Shown here in pieces: positions 17,898 to 25,164 of a stretch of DNA of 64,000 bases. The translations under genes and the position numbers were made by a program. Below the pieces are notes generated by a model that searched no databases, was not told where the DNA came from, and saw nothing but the letters and a program-made list of their open reading frames with translations. Origin of the DNA: CAG-411 sp050875145 (GTDB lineage: Bacteria > Bacillota > Clostridia > Lachnospirales > Lachnospiraceae); NCBI GenBank assembly GCA_050875145.1, contig JBNMLH010000013.1, positions 1 through 64,000 on the forward strand, given 5' to 3'. Numbering within the stretch: the first letter of the stretch is position 1; each line of letters starts with the position of its first letter.

Positions 17898-18656
17898 GTG
17901 AAATATATATCGTGGATATCATGTATTTTTGGCTTTCTGTGTGTAGCATATATGATTGTACTGATGATATATGCGGGCGGTAGAGTTTCTTATTTATGGT
18001 TATGGCCAACAGCAGGTATTTTATTTGCAGTAATGGCAGTGTTAGGTATATATTCCGCACAACAGCAGATAGTTATTCTACAAAATAGTATAAAAGCTTT
18101 ATTTGCAATCATATTAGTAGTTTTGGTATTTTTGCTTGCTATGATTTTTATGCTTTATATAAAAGGAGAGCAGAGGGTGAAAGAAGAGCCGAAGTACATG
18201 ATTGTGTTAGGAGCGCAGGTAAAGGGCACAAAAGTTTCAAAAGCATTGCGAGCACGCTTAGATTGTGCAGCAAAATATGCACAGGAGTATCCTGACATCA
18301 AAATCATAGTATCAGGTGGACAGGGAAAAGGTGAGGATATATCGGAAGCAGAAGCTATGTTTGTTTATCTGACAGAGCAAAAAAAAATAAATGCTCACAG
18401 GATAGAGCAGGAAGCACAATCAAAAAATACAGAACAGAACATACAATATAGTTGGAAATTAGTAAAGCAAAAGAAGGCGGGGATACTAATTATCAGCAAC
18501 CGTTTTCATGTGTATCGAGCTATTTCTATAGCAAAAAAGAAAGGAATACAACATGTATATGGAATTGGTGCAGATACGGATTCTATTATGTGTGTACATT
18601 ATTACTTGAGAGAAGTATTAGCTGTGGTAAAGTATAAACTTTCAGGTGTTATTTAG
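17898..18656 (+). CDS. YdcF/SanA-family membrane protein (DUF218)
   Basis: A 252-aa protein with three hydrophobic segments (about 4-26, 33-50, 67-90) and a C-terminal DUF218 domain: MIVLGAQVKGTKVSKALRAR, IIVSGGQGKGEDISEAEAM, SKNTEQNIQYS and ISNRFHVYRA. DUF218 proteins such as SanA/ElyC are linked to envelope and cell-wall homeostasis; the biochemical activity is not settled. The GTG start is preceded by GAAGGG; the ATG two bases earlier is out of frame and closes at once. It sits 20 nt upstream of the LCP gene, which fits an envelope role. Confidence 0.85.
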   Translation: MKYISWISCIFGFLCVAYMIVLMIYAGGRVSYLWLWPTAGILFAVMAVLGIYSAQQQIVILQNSIKALFAIILVVLVFLLAMIFMLYIKGEQRVKEEPKYMIVLGAQVKGTKVSKALRARLDCAAKYAQEYPDIKIIVSGGQGKGEDISEAEAMFVYLTEQKKINAHRIEQEAQSKNTEQNIQYSWKLVKQKKAGILIISNRFHVYRAISIAKKKGIQHVYGIGADTDSIMCVHYYLREVLAVVKYKLSGVI

Positions 18657-18676
18657 GAGAGAAAGGACGGGCAGAT

Positions 18677-20365
18677 ATGAGTAAAGAGCAAGAAGATAAC
18701 AGACGAGTGTTTCATAACAGAGGCACAAATGAACAAAGGGAGCAGCAAAGAGCTGGTTTTACTGAAAATATATCTAATCAAATAGACGATTATGATGATT
18801 TCGAATTTGAAGATACAGATGGATTAGAGGCATATTTATCTGATTCAGTAGCACAGGTTTCAAAAGATGCCAATATGGATAACAGACAGAGGGAAGTAAT
18901 AGGAGATTTGGAATTGGAACCATATGATTCTGTTTCTTCACTTGGGGAAGATAACGATTTTGGAATGGATATGCAAGAAGAGCCAAGGTCGAATAAGTGG
19001 AGTAAGAAAAAGAAAGCTTTTGTTGGAATTGGAACCACATTAGCATGTCTGGTTGTAGCAGTCACTTTAGTAGTAGGCTGGTTTATGTTCCGTATTAATT
19101 ATGAAAATGGTGGAAATTATGCACAGACAGATATGACACCGGAAGAATTAGCAGCACAGGCAACATTACCTCCTCGTGATGAGAATCAGGTTTTGTTGGA
19201 TGAGAAGATTGTAAATATTCTTTGTATTGGTCAGGAGTCCATATTAGATGGAAAAGGAGCCAATGGTCGTTCAGACAGTATGATTATTGCAAGTATGAAT
19301 ACTGAAGATAAAACATTGAAACTGGTATCATTGATGCGAGATAGTTATGTTTCTATTCCTGGTTACAGAGATAATAAGCTGAATGCAGCATTCAGTTTTG
19401 GTGGAGGTCAATTATTATGTGAAACCATTACCAGAAATTTTGGTATTGAGTTGGATGGATATGTTATTGTAGACTTTAAAGGTTTCAAAAAGATGATTGA
19501 CAAAATTGGTGGCGTTGAAATAGAATTGACAGAAGCAGAAGCACAATATTTGAATACAACAAACTATATTAGTGATAAGAAGCAGAGAAATGTAGTTCCA
19601 GGTAAGCAGACAGTAACAGGAACACAGGCTTTAGGATATTGTCGTGTTCGTAAAAGAGCAGCAATCAATGGAGAAAATAACGATCATGGTCGTACCTATC
19701 GTCAGAGAGCTGTTTTATCGCAGGCATATGCAAAAGTAAAAGATTTGAGTATTACAGAAATGGTTAGTTTAGTAAACGATTTATTACCATATGTAACAAC
19801 CAATATAAAAGCATCTGATATATTGAATTATGCAAAAGTCATGTTGCAGATGGGAGTACCAGAATTACAACAGTTGCGTATTCCTATTGATGGAGCTTAT
19901 TCTGGACAAAATTTATATTGTGGATCTTCTTTGGTATTGGATTTTGCAAAAAATAATGCAGCATTATGGGAGTTCATTTATGGTGATGGACATGGAGATA
20001 TTACCACATTGAATCCTGGATCAGACACAAGTTCCAGCACAAATTCAAATTCAGATTCAAATCAGTCAGTGCCAACGTATGTACCGGCAACAAGAGTTAC
20101 CAGAGCACCATCTACACAGGTAACAAAGGCACCTGTTTCACAGACGACAAAAGCACCAACTGTAACAGCAGCACCGACTGTTAAGACAACAAAAGAGCCA
20201 ACTGTTACAACAGAAGAACCAAAGCCAAGAGAGACAACACCACCAAGACCACATGTAACGAAGGCACCAGTGAAAACAAAAGAACCAGTGGTAAAAACGG
20301 CAGCACCGACAAAAGCACCAGTACAGGAACCAGACGAACCTGCTGATGATGGTTCGGTAGGCTAA
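18677..20365 (+). CDS. LytR-CpsA-Psr (LCP) family cell-wall glycopolymer ligase
   Basis: Transfers lipid-linked glycopolymers such as teichoic acid or capsule to peptidoglycan at the outer membrane face. 562 aa: acidic cytoplasmic N-terminus (1-112), one TM (~115-136), LCP domain (~170-350) with ILCIGQE, GRSDSMIIASM, SLMRDSYVSIPG, the DNKLNAAFSFGG region and RKRAAINGENNDHGRTYRQR containing the pyrophosphate-binding Arg residues. A C-terminal ~120-residue spacer is rich in Thr, Pro, Lys and Ala (TKAPT/TKEP repeats), of the kind that spans the wall. The same spacer chemistry recurs in the surface protein at 31.5 kb. Confidence 0.92.
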   Translation: MSKEQEDNRRVFHNRGTNEQREQQRAGFTENISNQIDDYDDFEFEDTDGLEAYLSDSVAQVSKDANMDNRQREVIGDLELEPYDSVSSLGEDNDFGMDMQEEPRSNKWSKKKKAFVGIGTTLACLVVAVTLVVGWFMFRINYENGGNYAQTDMTPEELAAQATLPPRDENQVLLDEKIVNILCIGQESILDGKGANGRSDSMIIASMNTEDKTLKLVSLMRDSYVSIPGYRDNKLNAAFSFGGGQLLCETITRNFGIELDGYVIVDFKGFKKMIDKIGGVEIELTEAEAQYLNTTNYISDKKQRNVVPGKQTVTGTQALGYCRVRKRAAINGENNDHGRTYRQRAVLSQAYAKVKDLSITEMVSLVNDLLPYVTTNIKASDILNYAKVMLQMGVPELQQLRIPIDGAYSGQNLYCGSSLVLDFAKNNAALWEFIYGDGHGDITTLNPGSDTSSSTNSNSDSNQSVPTYVPATRVTRAPSTQVTKAPVSQTTKAPTVTAAPTVKTTKEPTVTTEEPKPRETTPPRPHVTKAPVKTKEPVVKTAAPTKAPVQEPDEPADDGSVG

Positions 20366-20373
20366 AGTTGCGC

Positions 20374-20401
20374 TTGACAAAAAAAAGTGAAATGATATAA
20401 T
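20374..20401 (+). promoter_or_regulatory. thrS promoter
   Basis: Consensus TTGACA (20374-20379), 16-nt spacer, TATAAT (20396-20401), starting the T-box transcript. Confidence 0.85.
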
Positions 20402-20407
20402 GAAATA

Positions 20408-20666
20408 CAATGATAGATATAGAACACGTTGATGAGACGAGTAGAGCAGGAAATAATACAGAGAGAGATACATATGCTGGAAGTATCTTATTAGGAACTG
20501 TTTGAAAACTACCTCGGAGTGACCCCAATCCGGTCCGGTGGTAACGTTATAACCAAATGAAGCAGGTTTTGTAAACTACAAAATACAAAACAAAAAGGGT
20601 GGAACCGCGAGAAAATAGTAGCTCGTCCCTTTCGGTAGGATTTGCCGAAAGGGATGAGCTTTTTTA
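20408..20666 (+). promoter_or_regulatory. T-box riboswitch (threonine), thrS leader
   Basis: Uncharged tRNA-Thr binds this leader and prevents termination, raising threonyl-tRNA synthetase. Stem I elements include GATGAGACGAGTA (20431-20443) and ACC at 20511-20513 as the likely Thr specifier codon. The T-box sequence AGGGTGGAACCGCG is at 20596-20609; its bulge TGGA would pair with an acceptor end whose discriminator is U, as in Firmicutes tRNA-Thr. The terminator stem is 20620-20635 / 20645-20660, followed by a T-run. The exact specifier is inferred. Confidence 0.93.
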
Positions 20667-20729
20667 TTTATAGGAAAGTTTGCCCTATAGAGCAAAAAAC
20701 TTTATTCTTAGTAAAGGAGTTGTAGAAAA

Positions 20730-22694
20730 ATGAAGATTACATTAAAAGATGGAACAGTAAAAGAATATGCAGAGGCAAAAAGTGTTTATGACATTGCTGT
20801 AGATATTAGCGAGGGGCTTGCAAGAATGGCTACAGCAGGAATGGTGGATGGAACAGTGGTAGATTTGCGTCATATGGTAGATGCAGATTGTGAGCTTAGT
20901 ATTTTGACATTTCAGGATAAAGAGGGGGCAGCAGCTTACAGACATACAACCTCGCATGTATTAGCGGAGGCTGTGAAACGTTTATATCCAAATGCAAAAT
21001 TGGCAATTGGACCATCAATTGATGACGGATTTTATTATGACTTTGACTGCGAACCTTTCGATCGTGCTGCGCTGGATAAGATTGAGGCAGAAATGAAAAA
21101 AATCATTAAAGAAGCAGCAAAAATTGAGCGATTTACACTTCCAAGAGAAGAGGCAATTGCGCTTATGAAAGAAAAACAGGAACCATATAAAGTAGAATTG
21201 ATTGAGGACTTACCAGAGGGTGAGGAGATTTCCTTCTATCAGCAAGGCGATTTTGTAGATTTGTGTGCAGGACCTCATTTGATGAGTACAAAACCAATCA
21301 AAGCATTTAAGTTGATTTCTTCATCTGGTGCTTATTGGAGAGGTGATGAGCATAATAAGATGCTTACTAGAATTTATGGTACTGCATTTACAAAGAAGGC
21401 AGACTTAGAAGCTTATTTAGAGCATTTAGAAGATATTAAAAAGCGTGACCACAATAAATTGGGACGTGAGATGGAATTGTTTACTACGGTTGATGTAATT
21501 GGACAAGGACTTCCACTTATGATGCCAAAGGGAACAAAAATTATTCAGACATTACAAAGATGGATTGAAGACGAAGAAGAAAAGCGTGGTTATGTAAGAA
21601 CAAAAACCCCTTTAATGGCAAAAAGCGATTTATACAAAATTTCTGGACATTGGGATCATTATAAAGAAGGAATGTTTGTGTTAGGTGACGAAGAAAAGGA
21701 TGATGAAGTATTAGCACTTCGTCCAATGACATGTCCATTCCAGTATTATGTATATAAAGCCTCACAGAAATCTTATCGTGATTTACCGGTCCGTTTGGGT
21801 GAAACATCTACTTTGTTCCGAAAAGAGGACTCTGGAGAAATGCATGGATTAACTCGTGTTCGTCAGTTTACTATCTCGGAAGGACATTTGATTGTTCGTC
21901 CAGATCAGATGGATGAAGAGTTTAAGGGATGTCTTGATTTGGCAAGATACTGTTTACGCACACTGGGAGTGGAAGAAGATGTAACATATCGTTTGTCAAA
22001 ATGGGATCCAAAGAACAAGGAAAAATATATTGGTACAGAAGAAGTTTGGGAAGACACACAGCAACGTATTCGTAATGTGTTAAATGAATTAGAGATTCCA
22101 TTTTATGAGGAAGAGGGAGAAGCTGCATTCTATGGACCTAAAGTAGATATTCAGGCAAAGAATGTATATGGAAAAGAAGATACTATGATTACCATTCAAT
22201 GGGATGCAATTCTTGCAGAACAATTTGATATGTATTATGTAGATCAAAACGGTGAAAAGGTTCGTCCATATATTATTCATAGAACAAGTATGGGATGCTA
22301 TGAAAGAACTCTTGCATGGTTAATTGAAAAATATGCTGGATTATTCCCAACATGGCTTTGTCCAGAGCAGGTTCGTGTACTTCCAATTTCAGAGAAGTAT
22401 CATGATTATGCAAAACAGGTAGAAGAAAAACTGAGGGAAAATGGCATTCTTTGTACTGTAGATGAGCGTGCAGAAAAAATCGGATATAAGATTCGTGAGT
22501 CAAGATTAGCCAGAGTTCCTTATATGTTAGTGGTAGGACAAAAAGAGGAAGAGCAGGGAGTTGTGTCTGTACGAAGTCGTTATTTAGGAGATGAAGGACA
22601 AAAATCATTAGACGATTTCATTGACGCTATTTGCAAGGAAATCCGTACAAAAGAAATAAGAAAAATCGAAGTACAGGAAGAACAAAAAAAGTAG
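20730..22694 (+). CDS. thrS: Threonyl-tRNA synthetase
   Basis: Class II synthetase charging tRNA-Thr. 654 aa in the usual order: TGS domain (1-~62), SAD second editing domain (HTTSHVLAEAVKRL, CAGPHLMSTK), class II catalytic core with zinc ligands (MTCPFQYYVY; MHGLTRVRQFTISEGH motif 2; HRTSMGCYERTLAWLIEKYAG motif 3), and an anticodon-binding domain (~555-640). A ~15-residue Lys/Glu tail extends past the usual end. TAAAGGAG precedes the ATG. Expression is governed by the T-box. The infC promoter begins at the base after the stop. Confidence 0.97.
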   Translation: MKITLKDGTVKEYAEAKSVYDIAVDISEGLARMATAGMVDGTVVDLRHMVDADCELSILTFQDKEGAAAYRHTTSHVLAEAVKRLYPNAKLAIGPSIDDGFYYDFDCEPFDRAALDKIEAEMKKIIKEAAKIERFTLPREEAIALMKEKQEPYKVELIEDLPEGEEISFYQQGDFVDLCAGPHLMSTKPIKAFKLISSSGAYWRGDEHNKMLTRIYGTAFTKKADLEAYLEHLEDIKKRDHNKLGREMELFTTVDVIGQGLPLMMPKGTKIIQTLQRWIEDEEEKRGYVRTKTPLMAKSDLYKISGHWDHYKEGMFVLGDEEKDDEVLALRPMTCPFQYYVYKASQKSYRDLPVRLGETSTLFRKEDSGEMHGLTRVRQFTISEGHLIVRPDQMDEEFKGCLDLARYCLRTLGVEEDVTYRLSKWDPKNKEKYIGTEEVWEDTQQRIRNVLNELEIPFYEEEGEAAFYGPKVDIQAKNVYGKEDTMITIQWDAILAEQFDMYYVDQNGEKVRPYIIHRTSMGCYERTLAWLIEKYAGLFPTWLCPEQVRVLPISEKYHDYAKQVEEKLRENGILCTVDERAEKIGYKIRESRLARVPYMLVVGQKEEEQGVVSVRSRYLGDEGQKSLDDFIDAICKEIRTKEIRKIEVQEEQKK

Positions 22695-22723
22695 TTGACA
22701 AAAGAAAAAAAGAATGATAAACT
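22695..22723 (+). promoter_or_regulatory. infC-rpmI-rplT operon promoter
   Basis: TTGACA (22695-22700), 17-nt spacer, TAAACT (22718-22723). The -35 directly abuts the thrS stop codon. Confidence 0.75.
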
Positions 22724-22729
22724 GAATAA

Positions 22730-22886
22730 GTTGTTGAATATGATAAACTTGATTTAGAAGCAGAGTATCCACTCTCACCTTAGGGCGCAGGTTTGCAGCT
22801 ACTGGGGTTTGGTTTTTTTCATTAAAAGTATTTCGAGATGAAGGTAAACATAAGACGTGGATAGCTATGCTATTCACGTTTTTTTT
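22730..22886 (+). promoter_or_regulatory. Ribosomal-protein (L20-type) leader with terminator before infC
   Basis: About 150 nt of leader with a conserved-looking G/C-rich block (22768-22810) is followed by a strong terminator: ACGTGGATAGC (22855-22865) / GCTATTCACGT (22869-22879), then seven T. It precedes the infC start by ~100 nt. Firmicute infC operons carry an L20-binding attenuator leader here (Rfam L20_leader). Position and terminator fit, but I could not run a covariance search. Confidence 0.75.
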
Positions 22887-22983
22887 ATGGACAATGTTTG
22901 ACTGATAGAAGTTACGTTGTTTATAGTTTGACAATATTGCAGGATTGCGGAGAGTATAGAACAGTATTTGGAGGTGCTCAGTT

Positions 22984-23490
22984 ATTAGCGAATTAATGAT
23001 TAATGAACAGATAAGAGACAGGGAAGTACGATTAATTGGAGAAGATGGCGAGCAGGTTGGAGTAATGTCTGCAAAAGAAGCCATGAAGCTTGCAAGAGAA
23101 GCAGGATTAGATTTGGTTAAGATTGCACCAAATGCAAAACCACCTGTTTGTAAGATTGTAGATTATGGTAAATATAGATACGAACTTGCAAGAAAAGAAA
23201 AGGAAGCAAAAAAGAAGCAAAAAGTTACAGACGTAAAGGAAATTCGTTTGTCCCCAAACATTGATGTGAATGATTTGAATACAAAAGCAAATCAGGCAAG
23301 AAAATTCTTAAGCAAGGGTGACAAAGTAAAAGTTGCACTTCGTTTTAGAGGTCGTGAGATGGCTCATATGGGTATGAGTAAACAGATTTTGGATGACTTT
23401 TTTGCAAAAGTAGAGGATGTAGCAGTGATTGAGAAACCTGCAAAACTTGAAGGTAGAAGTATGATAATGTTTTTAGGTGAAAAACGTTAG
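22984..23490 (+). CDS. infC: Translation initiation factor IF-3 (AUU start)
   Basis: IF-3 binds the 30S subunit, keeps it apart from 50S and proofreads start codons. N-domain (ISELMINEQIRDREVRLI), basic linker (YELARKEKEAKKKQK) and C-domain (KEIRLSPNIDVNDL...VKVALRFRGREMAHM). I place the start at ATT 22984: the only good SD, GGAGGTG, ends 7 nt upstream, and the first residues ISELMINEQIR match family N-termini. The in-frame ATG 22996 is 19 nt from that SD. AUU initiation is the classic infC autoregulatory device. It is first in the operon with rpmI and rplT. Confidence 0.93.
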   Translation: MSELMINEQIRDREVRLIGEDGEQVGVMSAKEAMKLAREAGLDLVKIAPNAKPPVCKIVDYGKYRYELARKEKEAKKKQKVTDVKEIRLSPNIDVNDLNTKANQARKFLSKGDKVKVALRFRGREMAHMGMSKQILDDFFAKVEDVAVIEKPAKLEGRSMIMFLGEKR

Positions 23491-23539
23491 CATTACTATA
23501 GAGAATAATTTAGCCATTTGATAATAAGGAGGAACTATT

Positions 23540-23737
23540 ATGCCAAAGTTAAAAACTAAAAGAGCAGCAGCAAAGCGTTTTAAGGTAACAGGAACAGGTA
23601 AATTAAAGAGAAATAAAGCTTACAAGAGACATATTTTAACTAAGAAGTCAGCTAAGGTTAAGAGAAATCTTAGAAAAGCTACAACAGTTGATGAAACAAA
23701 TGTAAAGACAATGAAGAAGATTTTACCATATCTGTAA
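23540..23737 (+). CDS. rpmI: 50S ribosomal protein L35
   Basis: A 65-aa, very basic ribosomal protein of the large subunit. It matches the L35 pattern (MPKLKTKRAAAKRFKVTGTGKLKR...HILTKKS). SD AAGGAGG. Second gene of the infC-rpmI-rplT operon, 49 nt after infC. Confidence 0.97.
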   Translation: MPKLKTKRAAAKRFKVTGTGKLKRNKAYKRHILTKKSAKVKRNLRKATTVDETNVKTMKKILPYL

Positions 23738-23768
23738 GAATTAGTTAGAGAGTTAGGAGGAACATGTA

Positions 23769-24125
23769 ATGGCAAGAGTAAAAGGTGCTTTAAATGCGAA
23801 AAAGAAACACAATAGAGTATTAAAATTAGCAAAGGGATATAGAGGTGCAAGATCTAAGCAGTACCGTGTTGCAAAACAGTCTGTAATGAGAGCTTTAACA
23901 GAATCTTTTGCAGGTAGAAAGCAGAGAAAGAGACAGTTCAGACAGTTATGGATTGCTCGTATCAATGCAGCAGCTAGAATGAACGGATTATCTTACAGCA
24001 AGTTTATGTATGGATTAAAGTTAGCAGAAGTTCAGGTAAACAGAAAGATGTTATCTGAAATGGCTATCAATGATCCAGAAGGATTTGCAGCTTTAGTAGA
24101 AGTAGCTAAGGGAAAATTAGCATAA
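23769..24125 (+). CDS. rplT: 50S ribosomal protein L20
   Basis: A 118-aa 23S rRNA-binding assembly protein that also represses its own operon in characterised bacteria. Typical sequence: MARVKGALNAKKKHNRVLKLAKGYRGARSKQYR and RQLWIARINAAARMNGLSYSKFM. SD TTAGGAGG. Last gene of the operon, followed by a terminator. Confidence 0.98.
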   Translation: MARVKGALNAKKKHNRVLKLAKGYRGARSKQYRVAKQSVMRALTESFAGRKQRKRQFRQLWIARINAAARMNGLSYSKFMYGLKLAEVQVNRKMLSEMAINDPEGFAALVEVAKGKLA

Positions 24126-24140
24126 TATAAAACTGAAAGC

Positions 24141-24180
24141 AAAGGAGCTGGCACATGGAAAATGTTGTTCAGCTCCTTTT
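24141..24180 (+). terminator. infC operon terminator
   Basis: Stem AAAGGAGCTG (24141-24150) / CAGCTCCTTT (24170-24179) with a 19-nt loop and a short T-tail. Confidence 0.75.
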
Positions 24181-24261
24181 GAAAAAACGATAACAGACAT
24201 TTGACTAAATTATTGCGAAAATGTATTATTTTTGATTAGTTGAACGAATGTAAAAAAATAC

Positions 24262-24290
24262 TTGACGATAATAAGAAAAGATGGTATCAT
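24262..24290 (+). promoter_or_regulatory. tRNA operon promoter
   Basis: TTGACG (24262-24267), 17-nt spacer, TATCAT (24285-24290), 13 nt upstream of tRNA-Asn. Confidence 0.7.
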
Positions 24291-24303
24291 ATATGAGTAT
24301 TAT

Positions 24304-24375
24304 TCCTCGATAGCTCAATGGTAGAGCACACGACTGTTAATCGTGGGGTTGTTGGTTCGAGCCCAACTCGGGGAG
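24304..24375 (+). tRNA. tRNA-Asn (GTT)
   Basis: A 72-nt cloverleaf: acceptor TCCTCGA / TCGGGGA (one G-U), anticodon stem CACGA / TCGTG around loop CTGTTAA, and T-loop GTTCGAGC. Anticodon GTT reads Asn codons. CCA is not encoded. Confidence 0.95.
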
Positions 24376-24396
24376 TTTTCTATGAAAATAGAATAT

Positions 24397-24479
24397 GCGG
24401 AGCTGCTGGAATTGGCAGACAGGCATGACTAAGGATCATGTGTCTCTGAGACGTGTGGGTTCAAGTCCCATGCTCCGCA
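24397..24479 (+). tRNA. tRNA-Leu (AAG)
   Basis: An 83-nt class II tRNA with acceptor GCGGAGC / GCTCCGC and the Leu-type D arm TGGAATTGGCAGAC. The anticodon stem CATGA / TCATG surrounds loop CTAAGGA, giving anticodon AAG. It has a long variable arm (TGTCTCTGAGACG) and T-loop GTTCAAGTC. CCA is not encoded. An A34 anticodon is unusual in bacteria (see findings). Confidence 0.93.
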
Positions 24480-24491
24480 CTAAGATTTAGG

Positions 24492-24518
24492 AAGTGTCGT
24501 ATTTACGGCACTTTTTTC
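24492..24518 (+). terminator. tRNA operon terminator
   Basis: Stem AAGTGTCGT (24492-24500) / ACGGCACTT (24505-24513), then a T-run. Confidence 0.8.
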
Positions 24519-24591
24519 TTGTATAAGGGTAAGGAAACAAAAGGAAAATCGATATTATTACAAAAAAATTAAAAAAAATTTAAAAAAGTAT

Positions 24592-24620
24592 TTGACACTG
24601 TTACTAATGTGTGATATTAT
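24592..24620 (+). promoter_or_regulatory. Promoter of the C-rich small RNA
   Basis: Perfect TTGACA (24592-24597), 17-nt spacer, TATTAT (24615-24620). No open reading frame follows before the terminator at 24750-24810. Confidence 0.85.
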
Positions 24621-24626
24621 AATGTC

Positions 24627-24810
24627 ATAGGAAATGAGTGAGCGCGATATTGAAAAGACCCCCTCCTTTCAAGTCGCATATGTTCATTCATTGTGTCCCC
24701 CCTTAGACCCTATAACCCCTAATACCCCTCATATAATTATGAAGAGAAGATGTTATATATCAGATGGTTCTGGTGTTTATCACTAGAAGGTCAGGTATAT
24801 AACATTTTTT
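24627..24810 (+). ncRNA. C-rich small RNA, ~184 nt, unrecognised family
   Basis: A transcription unit without a gene, bounded by a consensus promoter and a long terminator. Part 1 (24633-24692) is an imperfect hairpin with nested arms AATGAGTGA/TCATTCATT, GCGA/TCGC and TTGAAA/TTTCAA. Its apical loop contains CCCCCTCC (24659-24666), complementary to a Shine-Dalgarno site. Part 2 (24697-24728) has four C-tracts (6, 3, 4, 4 nt) separated by exactly 5 nt each time, every spacer beginning with T and ending with A. Part 3 (24750-24810) is the terminator: ATGTTATATA/TATATAACAT with an inner TTCTGGTG/CACTAGAA stem, then a T-run. I do not recognise it; it does not fold like 6S, tmRNA, SRP or RNase P RNA. 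A trans-acting mRNA-binding sRNA is the best inference. Confidence 0.8.
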
Positions 24811-25058
24811 CTTTATATGGAAAAATAATGGACAATTCAAAAAAATTTAGCAATTATAAATGTTGCAAAAGAATTACGGCACATAAAACAAATGTAATTT
24901 TTTACACAACAAAGAAAAGATACAAATGAATAAAATTTTTCAGAAGGGAAATGCTATTTTTAAGCTTTCTGTGAAAAGAAAAGAAAATATACGGCAATTT
25001 GACGAAAAAAGAGTGGTTTTATAGGAAAGGATTGGAAGATACGATAATAGATTTTGTA
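24811..25058. other. AT-rich intergenic stretch
   Basis: No gene, tRNA or clear fold is seen between the small-RNA terminator and the pyk promoter. The sequence is very A/T-rich with poly-A tracts. Confidence 0.4.
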
Positions 25059-25087
25059 TTGTAGATTTCAAATAAATATTATATAAT
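25059..25087 (+). promoter_or_regulatory. pyk promoter
   Basis: TTGTAG (25059-25064), 17-nt spacer, TATAAT (25082-25087), about 78 nt upstream of the ATG. Confidence 0.65.
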
Positions 25088-25164
25088 AGGATACGTGGGA
25101 CAAAAAAAGAGTGTTTTGTCTAGTAAAGTAAATAGAAAATTTATAAGGAAGAGGTAATAAAAAC

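Noticed and set aside
20138..20528. Open frames of 107-111 codons on the minus strand
   Set aside because: Shadows of the TKAP-repeat region of the LCP gene and the T-box leader; no SD and no protein-like composition.
24627..24810. 6S RNA (ssrS) as identity of the C-rich RNA
   Set aside because: The 5' and 3' ends do not pair into a closing stem with a central bubble; each end folds locally.
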